From: CAIJXJ01 sp964445115
Lineage (GTDB): Bacteria; Pseudomonadota; Gammaproteobacteria; Burkholderiales; Methylophilaceae
Direction of reading: 5' to 3'
Length of the DNA stretch: 64,000 nucleotides
Assembly: GCA_964445115.1 (NCBI GenBank)
Contig: CAYUJU010000001.1
Span: 186,001-250,000 of the forward strand
Part shown: piece by piece, positions 16,891-25,197 of the stretch
Layout of the letters: every line of letters starts with the position of its first letter
Numbering within the stretch: position 1 is the first letter of the stretch
The notes under the pieces: generated by a model
Database searches by the model: none
What the model saw: only the letters and a program-made list of their open reading frames with translations
Told to the model about the DNA's origin: nothing
Made by a program: the position numbers and the translations under genes

Positions 16891-17666
16891 GGCACTGCCT
16901 GCTTGAACAACCTGAAGAAATTCGCGGTGGTCGCTGCGGAAAGGTCTTCCAGCGACATTCCACGCAGATCCGCGATGGTCTGCGCCACATACTTCACGTA
17001 CGCCGGCTGATTCAGCTTGCCCCGGAACGGGATGGGCGCCAGGAAAGGCGAATCGGTTTCGACCAGCATGCGATCGAGTGGCACCCGTTGCGCGACCTCT
17101 TTTAGCGCCCCGGCATTCTTGAAGGTAACGATGCCGGAAAACGAGATATAAAAACCTAGCGCAATCGCCTGTTCCGCAACTTCCCAACTTTCGGTAAAAC
17201 AGTGCATCACGCCGCCCACCCGCTCGGCGCCCTCCTCCCGCATGATGCACAACGTGTCTTCCGCCGCGTTGCGGGTATGGATGACCAGCGGCTTGCCGCA
17301 GGCGACCGCGGCGCGGATGTGGGTGCGAAAGCGTTCACGCTGCCATTCCAGGTCACCCTGCAACCGAAAGTAATCCAGACCGGTTTCGCCGATGGCGATC
17401 ACCTTGGGATGGCTTGCCAGGCGCACCAGTTCTTCCACGCTCGGCTCCTCGACCTCTTCATAATCAGGGTGCACCCCTACCGAGGCATAAAGAAAAGGCT
17501 GGCTTTCCGCCACCGCCAGCACGGCGGGAAACGCGGGCAGCGTGACGCCAATACAGAGTGCATGGCCGACCCCGTGGTCACGCATCGCCTCGAACACGGC
17601 AGGCAAGTTGTTGGCGAGGTCGCTGAAATCGAGATGACAGTGGGAATCCACCAGTAATTGGGACAT
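16881..17666 (-). CDS. tatD: TatD family metal-dependent deoxyribonuclease
   Basis: The 261-residue TIM-barrel hydrolase has the first metal site in VDSHCHLDF, then GETGLDYFR and a VETDSPFLAPIPFRG motif near the end. TatD/YcfH proteins are Mg-dependent 3'-5' DNases, although the cellular role of this branch is poorly known. It follows pilZ closely and overlaps the metallo-hydrolase downstream. The order holB-pilZ-tatD is common in betaproteobacteria. Confidence 0.92.
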   Translation of the reverse strand: MSQLLVDSHCHLDFSDLANNLPAVFEAMRDHGVGHALCIGVTLPAFPAVLAVAESQPFLYASVGVHPDYEEVEEPSVEELVRLASHPKVIAIGETGLDYFRLQGDLEWQRERFRTHIRAAVACGKPLVIHTRNAAEDTLCIMREEGAERVGGVMHCFTESWEVAEQAIALGFYISFSGIVTFKNAGALKEVAQRVPLDRMLVETDSPFLAPIPFRGKLNQPAYVKYVAQTIADLRGMSLEDLSAATTANFFRLFKQAVPCN

Positions 17667-17689
17667 AGGAATAAAACCGGAAACGAGGG

Positions 17690-18076
17690 TTACATGGTGT
17701 GGGTCGGGCGGCCGGATTTCAGCGCCCCACCCAGAATGGCTTCAATCTTGTTGCGCGCCTCGATGCCACCGTCTTTTTCGCCGAACTGCACGCCGATGCC
17801 TTGCGGACGACTGCCCTGCGCCACGGGGGTGATCCATGCGACGCGCCCGATCACGCGGAGCTTGTTCGGGTCTTCAGGCAGGCTGAGCAGCATGAAGACC
17901 TCCTCGCCCATTTTGTAGGGCTTGTTGGTCGGAATGAACAGTCCGCCGCCCTGCAAAAAAGGCATATAGGCGGAATACAGCGCAGCCTTCTCTTTGATGG
18001 CCAGCGAAAGCACGCCGGACCGGGCGGCGTTATCGGTCGCCCGTTGCTGTTGCGTCGGTGAAAAATCTTCGCTCAT
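17690..18076 (-). CDS. pilZ: PilZ-domain protein of the type IV pilus
   Basis: The 128-residue protein consists of one PilZ-type beta-barrel (GVLSLAIKEKAALYSAYMPF, then LPEDPNKLRVIGRVAWITP and GIGVQF). The typical c-di-GMP-binding RxxxR and D/NxSxxG motifs are not seen: the second position reads FLQGGGLFI. This fits the PilZ of Pseudomonas, which works in pilus assembly with PilB/FimX without binding c-di-GMP. Its ATG overlaps the holB stop by 4 nt. Confidence 0.88.
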   Translation of the reverse strand: MSEDFSPTQQQRATDNAARSGVLSLAIKEKAALYSAYMPFLQGGGLFIPTNKPYKMGEEVFMLLSLPEDPNKLRVIGRVAWITPVAQGSRPQGIGVQFGEKDGGIEARNKIEAILGGALKSGRPTHTM

Positions 18077-19083
18077 GTCCTGACCGTGAATATCTGGGTG
18101 TATTGGATCATCAAGGCTTCCAACTGCAGCTCAAGATTGAGTGGGTGCAAAGCGTGGCGTCTCGCCTCGTCCACGACCCGCTGATACTCAAGCAACTTGG
18201 GCAAGTCTACCCCTTTGCCCAGCCCTTGCAAAGCCGGCGCTTGCGGGTCATGGTACCTGGCTTGCCCGGTCATGCGCACGCTCAGCAGATCGTAAAGCCA
18301 TTTCTGTAGCATCGTCACCGTCTCGACCATGCCAATCCGTGCGCAAGCGGCAGCAGCCGTAAACGGGTCCATGCCGACCCCGCGCTCCAGACAAGCGAGC
18401 ACATCACGTGCCAGCCTGTCGACATCCCCTTGCGCCGACAAAGCCTGCAGCGGCGATCCGCCAGCATACGCCAGCTTGCGGGCGGCCTGCTCCACCCCCT
18501 TGGCGACCAGCCACTGCTGCGCCTGGTCGCGCGTGGGCATGGGCATATCGATGGTGTTGCAGCGACTGCGGATGGTGGGCAACAAACGCTGTGGCTGATG
18601 CGATACCAGCAGGAACACCACGCCGGCAGGCGGCTCTTCCAGCATTTTCAGCAAAGCGTTCGCCGAGGCGATATTCAGGGCCTCGGCCGGATGCAGCAGG
18701 ACGATACGCAAACCCGCCTGATGGGAGGACAGACTGAAGAACTCGGCGAGTTCGCGCACTTGGTCCACGGAAATCTGCGTTTTCTTGCCTGGCTTGGCAG
18801 CGCCTTCCGACTCGGCGTCCGTGTCCGTCTCCGCCGGCTCCAACAGGCGGAAGTCCGGGTGATGGCCCTGCAGGAACCAATTGCAACTCTGGCATGTACC
18901 ACAGGCCGCCATTTCCATCCCGGGCTGGCTGCACAAGAGCGACTGCGACAGGCGATAGGCAAAATCCTGCTTGCCGGTTCCGCTCCGCCCTTGAAGCAAT
19001 AGGGCGTGCGGCAGGCGCGTGCGCATCCCCTGCAGTTTTTGCCAGAGGTCAGCGTGCCAGGGATAGCGTTCTGTTGCACTCAT
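18073..19083 (-). CDS. holB: DNA polymerase III delta' subunit
   Basis: The 336-residue clamp-loader subunit has a P-loop-like GRSGTGKQ near residues 33-40. A zinc module follows, with cysteines in CSQPG and CGTCQSC, about residues 51-67. Sensor motif LLVSHQPQRLLPTIRSRC comes next. Delta' with delta and tau/gamma loads the beta clamp. The acidic insert near residues 90-98 (ETDTDAESEGAAK) is a local feature. It overlaps both tmk (4 nt) and pilZ (4 nt). Confidence 0.93.
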   Translation of the reverse strand: MSATERYPWHADLWQKLQGMRTRLPHALLLQGRSGTGKQDFAYRLSQSLLCSQPGMEMAACGTCQSCNWFLQGHHPDFRLLEPAETDTDAESEGAAKPGKKTQISVDQVRELAEFFSLSSHQAGLRIVLLHPAEALNIASANALLKMLEEPPAGVVFLLVSHQPQRLLPTIRSRCNTIDMPMPTRDQAQQWLVAKGVEQAARKLAYAGGSPLQALSAQGDVDRLARDVLACLERGVGMDPFTAAAACARIGMVETVTMLQKWLYDLLSVRMTGQARYHDPQAPALQGLGKGVDLPKLLEYQRVVDEARRHALHPLNLELQLEALMIQYTQIFTVRT

Positions 19084-19694
19084 AGCGTTGCGATCAACTG
19101 TTCCAGTTCGCGGGTGATATCCTCGAGACTGCGGCTGGAGTCGATGATGCGGAAACGTGCGGGAAAATCGCGTGCGCGCTCCAGATAAGCCTGGCGTATC
19201 CGCTCGAAGAATGTGGCATTCTCGCGTTCGAACCGATCCGGATCACGCGCACCGGCCAGGCGCTGCACGCTCACCGCCACCGGGAGATCGAACAGCAGCG
19301 TCAGGTCCGGTTGCAGCCCGTCCTGCACCCAGGTCTCCAATTGACGCACCTTGTCCGCGGCGACGCCACGACCACCGAACTGATAGGCAAACGTGGCATC
19401 GGTGAAGCGATCCGAAAGCACGATCGCCCCCCGCGCCAGCGCCGGGCGGATCACCTGCTCCAGATGCTCCCGCCGTGCGGCGAACATCAACAGAGTCTCG
19501 GTTTCAGGATGCATGCCTTCGTGCAGCAACAACGCACGCAACTTTTCGCCCAATGGCGTGCCCCCCGGCTCGCGGGTCACCAGCACTTCACGGCCGTGCG
19601 CACGCAACAGGTTGGCGATCGTCGGGATATGGGTGCTCTTCCCCGCACCGTCCACACCCTCCAGCGTGATGAATTTGCCCATTCCTTGATTCAT
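19080..19694 (-). CDS. tmk: Thymidylate kinase
   Basis: Thymidylate kinase phosphorylates dTMP to dTDP for DNA synthesis. The 204-residue protein has P-loop EGVDGAGKST (about residues 12-21), the DR(F/Y) motif in LSDRFTDATFAYQFGG, and the lid region LAGARDPDRFERE. The ATG at 19694 overlaps the mltG stop by one base. A second in-frame ATG 4 codons later (MGKFITLEG) is also possible. It is coupled to holB by a 4-nt overlap. Confidence 0.95.
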   Translation of the reverse strand: MNQGMGKFITLEGVDGAGKSTHIPTIANLLRAHGREVLVTREPGGTPLGEKLRALLLHEGMHPETETLLMFAARREHLEQVIRPALARGAIVLSDRFTDATFAYQFGGRGVAADKVRQLETWVQDGLQPDLTLLFDLPVAVSVQRLAGARDPDRFERENATFFERIRQAYLERARDFPARFRIIDSSRSLEDITRELEQLIATL

Positions 19695-20689
19695 TATTGA
19701 CCTCGTAACTGAAAACGTGACACGGCACGATTGTGCTCGCTCAAGGTCTTCGAAAATGCGTGGCTGCCATCGCCCTTGCCCACGAAATACAGCGCATCGC
19801 CCTGTGCAGGGTGCAACACGGCTTCGATGGCCGCGAGGCCGGGCATGGCAATCGGCGTGGGCGGCAATCCGGCACGGGTGTAGGTGTTATAAGGTGTATC
19901 CTCCTGCAGGTCCTTGCGCCGCAGATTGCCGTCGAATCGTTCGCCCATGCCGTAGATCACCGTGGGGTCTGTCTGCAAGCGCATGCCCAGGCGCATCCGA
20001 TTCAGGAAGACCCGTGCGATCAGGGGGCGCTCGTCGCCGCGGCCGGTCTCCTTTTCCACGATCGAAGCCATCACCAGTGCCTCGTAGGAAGACCGGTAAG
20101 GCAAGCCGCTGTCCCGCGTGCGCCAGGCGATATCCAGCTTTTTGCGCATAGTCTGGTAAGCGCGCTGCAGAATTTCGAGATCGCTCATGCCGCTGCCAAA
20201 GTAATAGCTATCCGGGAAGAACAGACCCTCGGGACGTGTCTCTGCTGCACCGATCTGGGTAAGAATTTCTGCGTCAGTCAAATGCATGCTGAGATGGCGG
20301 ACATCAGGGTGATCATTCAGCGCCGCCCGCATCTGGCGGAAGGTCCAGCCTTCAATGAAGGTAATGCTGCGCTGCACGGTATTGCCGCGACTGATCATCT
20401 GAAACAGGTCGCTGACGGTCATGCCCTGCGCCAACTGATAGTTGCCGGCCTGGATTTCCCCCGCCTTGCCTTGCACGCGGACCAGCAGGATAAAACTCCA
20501 GGGCTCGCTCAGCACTCCTTCCCTGACCAGTTGCTGCGCCACGCCACGCAGACTGCTGCCATGTTTCAGCACAAGATCCTGTGTCGGCTGCTCGAGATGA
20601 ATTGGCTGGCCGGAAAAGTGGATCAACCACCCACCAAGGGCAATCGCCAACAACACTCCCACCCAGAACAATCTAGTGAGCAAGCGCAT
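19694..20689 (-). CDS. mltG: Endolytic murein transglycosylase MltG (YceG)
   Basis: The 331-residue protein has an N-terminal membrane helix (about residues 6-24), a LysM-like region and a YceG catalytic domain with the catalytic glutamate E212 in ASIVEKETG. QTDPTVIYGMG and GLPPTPIAMPG follow, as in the family. MltG cuts nascent glycan strands in the inner membrane and so sets their length. The gene overlaps the end of pabC by 17 nt, and its stop overlaps the tmk start. Confidence 0.95.
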   Translation of the reverse strand: MRLLTRLFWVGVLLAIALGGWLIHFSGQPIHLEQPTQDLVLKHGSSLRGVAQQLVREGVLSEPWSFILLVRVQGKAGEIQAGNYQLAQGMTVSDLFQMISRGNTVQRSITFIEGWTFRQMRAALNDHPDVRHLSMHLTDAEILTQIGAAETRPEGLFFPDSYYFGSGMSDLEILQRAYQTMRKKLDIAWRTRDSGLPYRSSYEALVMASIVEKETGRGDERPLIARVFLNRMRLGMRLQTDPTVIYGMGERFDGNLRRKDLQEDTPYNTYTRAGLPPTPIAMPGLAAIEAVLHPAQGDALYFVGKGDGSHAFSKTLSEHNRAVSRFQLRGQ

Positions 20690-21503
20690 TTTCCAACTCC
20701 AGCGTCTTGCGCAATTCCGCGACCAAGGGTTGTTTTTCCCAGGTCTGCTCCCCCAGGCTTCTGACCTGCCACGCGCCGATCAGGCTGTTGCATATCCACA
20801 CTTCGTCGGCAGTCAATACTTCCTCCAGCGTGAGTGCGCGAGTCGTGACCGCGCAACCCCGTTGCCCCAGCATTTCGATCACCCGGTCACGGGTCACCCC
20901 TGCCACACCGCAACGGCTCAGGTCCGGGGTGCTATACGTCGTACCATGACGCACAAACAGATTACTCATCGTTCCCTCAATCACCCGCCCCTCGATGTCC
21001 AGCATCAGGCCTTCCGCGATGCCGGCATCCGTCCACTCCATCCTGGCTAGCACGTTCTCCAGGCGGTTCAAGTGCTTGATGCCGGCCAGTTGAGGCTGCA
21101 ATGCAAGGCGGGTCTGGCATATCTGCATGGCAATGCCTTCGGTGACGTGGCGCTCGGGATATTCAGGCAACGAGGACATGACCAGCACGCGCGTCGGCTG
21201 AGCAAGTGCCGGTACGGCATATCCGCGCCCGCTCTCGCCACGTGTAATGACGATCTTGATGACGCAGGCAGCCGCGTCGTGGCTCAATACCTCGATTTCC
21301 GACAGCAACAGTCGCGCGGCCGGACAAACAATCCCGAGTCGCTGGCAATCATCGCTCAGGCGCGCGTAATGCAAAGCCCAGCAATGAGGCACGCCATGTC
21401 TGACAGGAAGTGTGCGAAACACCCCATCTCCATAAGCAAAGCCGCGGTCCATGGGGCTGATACAGCCCTCGCGCTTGCCATTGATCATGTACTGTGTCTG
21501 CAT
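20673..21503 (-). CDS. pabC: Aminodeoxychorismate lyase PabC (PLP fold-type IV)
   Basis: The ATG at 21503 gives 276 residues beginning MQTQYMINGKREGCI. The open frame extends to 21602 without supporting similarity. Family marks are DRGFAYGDGVFRT, the likely PLP lysine in AGIKHLNRLENVLAR, and the GVAGVTRD loop. PabC makes 4-aminobenzoate for folate from aminodeoxychorismate. A D-amino-acid or branched-chain aminotransferase is the alternative within the same fold, but the pabC-mltG-tmk-holB order supports PabC. Confidence 0.87.
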   Translation of the reverse strand: MQTQYMINGKREGCISPMDRGFAYGDGVFRTLPVRHGVPHCWALHYARLSDDCQRLGIVCPAARLLLSEIEVLSHDAAACVIKIVITRGESGRGYAVPALAQPTRVLVMSSLPEYPERHVTEGIAMQICQTRLALQPQLAGIKHLNRLENVLARMEWTDAGIAEGLMLDIEGRVIEGTMSNLFVRHGTTYSTPDLSRCGVAGVTRDRVIEMLGQRGCAVTTRALTLEEVLTADEVWICNSLIGAWQVRSLGEQTWEKQPLVAELRKTLELENALAH

Positions 21504-21601
21504 GGGGCCATCAATCCGTCGAGTTCGCCATCCTATCGCATGGCAGCATGATGGGAAAGATTTTGTCTGTAAAACGGCGTCGTAGCGCCCACCCCCCCCC
21601 A

Positions 21602-21645
21602 TTCCACAGAAGCTGTGGATGAAACTGTGGAAAAGTCACGGATAA
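21602..21645 (-). promoter_or_regulatory. Cluster of DnaA-box-like 9-mers upstream of pabC-mltG-tmk-holB
   Basis: Minus-strand 9-mers TCATCCACA (21622-21614), TTTTCCACA (21634-21626) and TTATCCGTG (21645-21637) lie at 12- and 11-bp spacing, and a plus-strand TTCCACA lies at 21602-21608. TTTTCCACA fits the relaxed DnaA consensus TTWTNCACA exactly, the first has one mismatch to TTATCCACA, and the third has three. TCCACAG and CTGTGGA form an inverted repeat with a 3-nt spacer. Confidence 0.45.
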
Positions 21646-21813
21646 TTCAGCTAACTATGCATCGACATTCAGAATTTCAGGATTGGCTATATTTTGAACA
21701 ATAAAATTAATCTATATATTTCATATGGTTAGAAAACATCCAATTTATCGTCGTTACAGTCAAAACACTGCTTGACTTGCCAGAAAATGCTGTGCATAAG
21801 CCGCAAAAAACAA

Positions 21814-21844
21814 GGCCCGACCATCCGGACTTGGAGGTCGGGCC
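21814..21844 (-). terminator. Rho-independent terminator after fabF
   Basis: On the minus strand, GGCCCGACC (21844-21836) pairs with GGTCGGGCC (21822-21814), followed by TTGTTTTTT. This ends the fatty-acid operon before pabC. Confidence 0.88.
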
Positions 21845-21869
21845 TGAGATCAGGCGCAATAACTGATGT

Positions 21870-23108
21870 TTAGACTTTACGGAATACCAGCGTGCCGTTG
21901 GTTCCGCCGAAACCGAAGGAATTCGAAATGGCGACATCGATCTTCATATTGCGTGCCGTATTCGGCACGTAGTCCAGATCGCACAGCGGGTCCTGGTTGA
22001 AAATATTGATGGTGGGCGGCGCGATTTGATCGCGCACTGCCAGTGAAGAGAACACCGCTTCTACGCCACCCGCCGCGCCGAGCAAATGCCCCGTCATCGA
22101 CTTGGTCGAACTGATCGCGACCTTCTTGACGTGGTCGCCGAAGAAACCCTTAGCGGCCTGGGTTTCTGCCACATCCCCGGCTGGCGTGGAAGTGCCGTGC
22201 GCATTCACGTAATCCACCTGGTCGGCGTTGATGCCGGCATTACGCAGCGCGTTACGCATGCAGCGTGCTGCGCCTTCGCCACTCTCGCTCGGCGACGTCA
22301 TGTGATAGGCATCGGCACTCATGCCGAACCCGACCACTTCACAATAAATCCTGGCACCGCGCTTTTTCGCGTGCTCGTACTCTTCGAGCACCAGTACGCC
22401 AGCGCCTTCACCGATCACAAAACCATCGCGATCGACATCCCACGGGCGACTGGCCGTTGCCGGATCGTCGTTGCGCGTAGATAACGCGCGCGCCGCAGCA
22501 AAACCGCCAACCGCCAGTGGCGAAATGCAGGACTCTGCACCGCCGGCGATCATGACGTCGGCATCACCGTACTCGATGAGCCGTGCGGAATCGCCGATAC
22601 AGTGCGTTGCCGTAGTACATGCGGTCACAATCGCGAGATTGGGCCCCTTGAAACCGTACATGATCGACAGGTTGCCCGAGATCATGTTGATAATGCTGCC
22701 CGGAATGAAGAACGGCGAAATCTTGCGCGGACCACCCTCATGGTACACCGCGTCCGTATCTTCGATCATGGGCAGACCGCCGATACCGGAACCGATGTTC
22801 ACACCGATGCGTTCGGCGTTTTCTTCGGTCACTTCGATACCGGCGTCCTTGACTGCCTCCATCCCTGCCACCAAACCGTACTGAATGAAAACATCCATAC
22901 GGCGCGCATCCTTGGGAGAAAGATACTGGGTGACATCAAACCCCTTGACCTCGCCAGCCACTTGAGACGCAAAGGCACTGGCATCGAAGCGGGTGATATT
23001 GGTGATGCCGGACTTGCCAGCCACAATATTGGACCAGGCGTTCTGCACGCCGATGCCGACGGGCGAGACAATACCCAGCCCGGTAACAACTACCCTACGT
23101 TTAGACAA
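21870..23108 (-). CDS. fabF: Beta-ketoacyl-ACP synthase II
   Basis: The 412-residue condensing enzyme elongates acyl-ACP by two carbons using malonyl-ACP. The nucleophile is C164 in VTACTTATHC. The two active-site histidines are in NAHGTSTPAGD and TGHLLGAAGG, and the C-terminal FGFGGTN is present. Its length fits FabF rather than FabB. It follows acpP by 34 nt and ends at a strong terminator. Confidence 0.97.
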   Translation of the reverse strand: MSKRRVVVTGLGIVSPVGIGVQNAWSNIVAGKSGITNITRFDASAFASQVAGEVKGFDVTQYLSPKDARRMDVFIQYGLVAGMEAVKDAGIEVTEENAERIGVNIGSGIGGLPMIEDTDAVYHEGGPRKISPFFIPGSIINMISGNLSIMYGFKGPNLAIVTACTTATHCIGDSARLIEYGDADVMIAGGAESCISPLAVGGFAAARALSTRNDDPATASRPWDVDRDGFVIGEGAGVLVLEEYEHAKKRGARIYCEVVGFGMSADAYHMTSPSESGEGAARCMRNALRNAGINADQVDYVNAHGTSTPAGDVAETQAAKGFFGDHVKKVAISSTKSMTGHLLGAAGGVEAVFSSLAVRDQIAPPTINIFNQDPLCDLDYVPNTARNMKIDVAISNSFGFGGTNGTLVFRKV

Positions 23109-23142
23109 AGCGGCTCCGAGGAAAGAGTGGATATGGGATGAA

Positions 23143-23379
23143 TTACTTCAGATTGGCGTTGACGTAGTCAATCGCTTGCTGGACGGTCGTGATCTTCTCT
23201 GCGTCTTCGTCAGGAATTTCGCAGTCGAATTCTTCTTCGAGGGCCATCACCAGTTCAACGGTGTCGAGAGAGTCTGCACCCAGATCGTCAACGAAGGAAG
23301 ATTCGTTCTTGACGTCTGCTTCATTGGCGCCCAGTTGCTCAGAGACAATCTTCTTGACGCGTTGTTCGATATCGGACAT
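23143..23379 (-). CDS. acpP: Acyl carrier protein
   Basis: The 78-residue, very acidic protein carries the phosphopantetheine-attachment serine S37 in LGADSLDTVELVMALEEEF. It shuttles acyl chains between the Fab enzymes. The ribosome site AAGGGGAAACAA before the ATG is strong, which suits an abundant protein. It has its own promoter and is separated from fabG by a terminator. Confidence 0.98.
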   Translation of the reverse strand: MSDIEQRVKKIVSEQLGANEADVKNESSFVDDLGADSLDTVELVMALEEEFDCEIPDEDAEKITTVQQAIDYVNANLK

Positions 23380-23439
23380 TTGTTTCCCCTTTTCTGATTG
23401 GTTACTGCTCTAGTGGTTACTGCGAAAAAATCTCGGGCC

Positions 23440-23467
23440 ATTTTAGCAAAACTCCCGAGGAATTCAA
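23440..23467 (-). promoter_or_regulatory. acpP: Extended -10 promoter for acpP
   Basis: On the minus strand, TTGAAT (23467-23462), a 16-nt spacer and TGC-TAAAAT (-10 at 23445-23440) form a sigma70-type promoter with an extended -10. It lies directly after the fabG terminator, so acpP can be expressed above the upstream fab genes. Confidence 0.65.
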
Positions 23468-23473
23468 AAATGC

Positions 23474-23493
23474 GGCGATCCGTCAGGATCGCC
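23474..23493 (-). terminator. Terminator between fabG and acpP
   Basis: GGCGATCC (23493-23486 on the minus strand) pairs with GGATCGCC (23481-23474) around TGAC, followed by GCATTTTTG. It probably gives partial termination after fabG. Confidence 0.75.
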
Positions 23494-23498
23494 AGGCA

Positions 23499-24236
23499 TC
23501 ATGCCATGTACATGCCACCATTGACGTGCAACGTCTCGCCGGAAATATATCCGGCACGGGATGACGCCAGAAAGGCAACGGCTGCCGCAATGTCTTCGGC
23601 CTGCCCCAGACGCCCCAGAGGGATACGCTCTAGCAGCTTAGCCTTGTGCTCTTCCGGCAGTTCTTTGGTCATATCGGTATCGATAAAGCCCGGCGCCACG
23701 CAATTGACTGTGATGCCCCGGCTGCCGACTTCTTGCGCCATGGACTTGGTGAAACCCGTCATACCGGCCTTGGCGGCGCAATAGTTGGTCTGCCCGGCGT
23801 TCCCCATGTGTCCAACGACGGACGAGATATTGATAATGCGCCCGTAGCGCGCCTTCATCATGGGGCGCAGCACGGCTTGTGAAAGGCGGAATACTGACTT
23901 CAGGTTGGTCGAGAGCACCGTATCCCAGTCATCCTCGCTCATGCGCATCAGTAAAGTATCGCGTGTCACGCCGGCGTTGTTCACCAGAATAGTAATCACA
24001 CCGAACTTCTCATTGATCTCCTTCAGAACCGCTTCAACCTGCGCAGCATCATTTACGTCCAGTGACATGCCGGTACCGTTAATCCCAGCCGCCTGCAGCG
24101 CAGTCGTGATGTTGTCGGCGCCGGATGGTGTAGTCGCAGTCCCGATCACGGTCGCGCCCTGACGCCCAAGTTCTGCGGCGATCGCTGTGCCGATTCCACG
24201 GCTGGCGCCGGTTACGAGTGCAATTTGATTCTGCAT
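23499..24236 (-). CDS. fabG: 3-oxoacyl-ACP reductase
   Basis: The 245-residue short-chain dehydrogenase has the cofactor loop TGASRGIG at 9-16, NNAG, the active-site Ser in ISSVVGHMGN and the YCAAK motif. It reduces 3-ketoacyl-ACP with NADPH. It lies 10 nt after fabD and ends just before a terminator. Confidence 0.96.
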   Translation of the reverse strand: MQNQIALVTGASRGIGTAIAAELGRQGATVIGTATTPSGADNITTALQAAGINGTGMSLDVNDAAQVEAVLKEINEKFGVITILVNNAGVTRDTLLMRMSEDDWDTVLSTNLKSVFRLSQAVLRPMMKARYGRIINISSVVGHMGNAGQTNYCAAKAGMTGFTKSMAQEVGSRGITVNCVAPGFIDTDMTKELPEEHKAKLLERIPLGRLGQAEDIAAAVAFLASSRAGYISGETLHVNGGMYMA

Positions 24237-24246
24237 GTTGTTCTCC

Positions 24247-25176
24247 TTAAGCTTCCAGTTGGCCTTTGGCGTCGATCAAAGATTCAGTGCCCGTCAACGC
24301 AAGGCACGGCATCTCTGCCACGATACGCTTGTTCAGCCCAGCCAGCACCTTGCCCGGGCCGCATTCCGCTGCAATCGTCACACCCTGCGCGGCCATCGCC
24401 TGCACCGTCTCCACCCAGCGTACCGGGCTGTAGAGCTGGCGCACCAGCGCATCCTTGATTTGCGTCGCGTCAGCATAGGCGGCCACGTCGGCGTTATGCA
24501 GCACAGGCACCTGCGGTGCACGCAGTACGACCTTGTCCAGATAGCTGCGCAGTTGCTCGGCAGCCGGTTTCATCAACGCGCAATGCGATGGCACGCTCAC
24601 CGGCAGAATCAGCGCGCGTTTTGCCCCCTTGGCCTTGGCGATCTCCATCCCGCGCCCAACCGCCGCCTTGTGTCCGGCAATCACGACCTGCCCCGGCGAA
24701 TTAAAGTTGACCGCTTCGAGGACTTCGCCCGCCGCGCCTTCACTGCAGACTGCACGCACGATGTCGTCGTCCAGCCCCAGAATTGCCGCCATCGCACCGA
24801 TACCCTCAGCCACGGCGCCCTGCATCACCTCGGCGCGATATCGCACCAGCGGCAATGCATCGGCAAATTCCAGCGCACCGGCGGCCACCAGAGCTGTATA
24901 TTCGCCCAGGCTGTGCCCCGCCATGATTACCGGTTGCGCACCGCCAGCCTGCCGCCAGGCACGCCAAACGGCAACCCCTGCTGTCAGCATGATGGGTTGG
25001 GTATTGGTGGTTTGATTGATGTCTTCGTTGGCCTCTGTCGCCATCGCCCAGAGATCCTGCCCCAAGACAGCGGAAGCTTCTGCGAAGGTCTCGCGGACGA
25101 CAGCAGCGTCGCCGAAACCCTGCATCATGCCAACCGACTGGGAGCCCTGCCCGGGAAAAAGAAATGCGAACTTCAT
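24247..25176 (-). CDS. fabD: Malonyl-CoA:ACP transacylase
   Basis: The 309-residue acyltransferase starts MKFAFLFPGQGSQ and has the nucleophile S89 in AGHSLGEY. The second catalytic residue is His near 199 in VPSHCALM. It loads malonyl groups onto ACP for fatty acid synthesis. It sits between fabH and fabG as in the classical cluster. Confidence 0.96.
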   Translation of the reverse strand: MKFAFLFPGQGSQSVGMMQGFGDAAVVRETFAEASAVLGQDLWAMATEANEDINQTTNTQPIMLTAGVAVWRAWRQAGGAQPVIMAGHSLGEYTALVAAGALEFADALPLVRYRAEVMQGAVAEGIGAMAAILGLDDDIVRAVCSEGAAGEVLEAVNFNSPGQVVIAGHKAAVGRGMEIAKAKGAKRALILPVSVPSHCALMKPAAEQLRSYLDKVVLRAPQVPVLHNADVAAYADATQIKDALVRQLYSPVRWVETVQAMAAQGVTIAAECGPGKVLAGLNKRIVAEMPCLALTGTESLIDAKGQLEA

Positions 25177-25197
25177 GATTTGATCCTACGTTGAGCG

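Larger units (their letters stand above)
21504..21869. other. 366-nt non-coding gap between pabC and fabF
   Basis: From left to right it holds the pabC leader, a run of nine C (21592-21600), the DnaA-box-like cluster, a strongly AT-rich stretch (about 21660-21770), and the fabF terminator. A plus-strand promoter-like pair TTGACT (21772-21777) and CATAAG (21795-21800) at 17-nt spacing points into the 3' end of fabF. I see no credible gene: the open frame crossing 21707-21937 is an out-of-frame shadow of the fabF end. Confidence 0.6.

Noticed and set aside
16126..17250. A 374-residue fusion protein including the metallo-hydrolase
   Set aside because: The N-terminal 120 residues are an out-of-frame reading of tatD. 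The GTG at 16890 gives the natural PhnP-like start.
21602..21770. Replication origin at the DnaA-box-like cluster
   Set aside because: There is no dnaA, dnaN, gidA or parAB nearby, and only three or four degenerate boxes. A regulatory role is more likely.
21707..21937. 76-codon open frame between fabF and pabC
   Set aside because: It overlaps the fabF C-terminus and its terminator on the same strand in another frame, has no ribosome site and shows no recognisable family.
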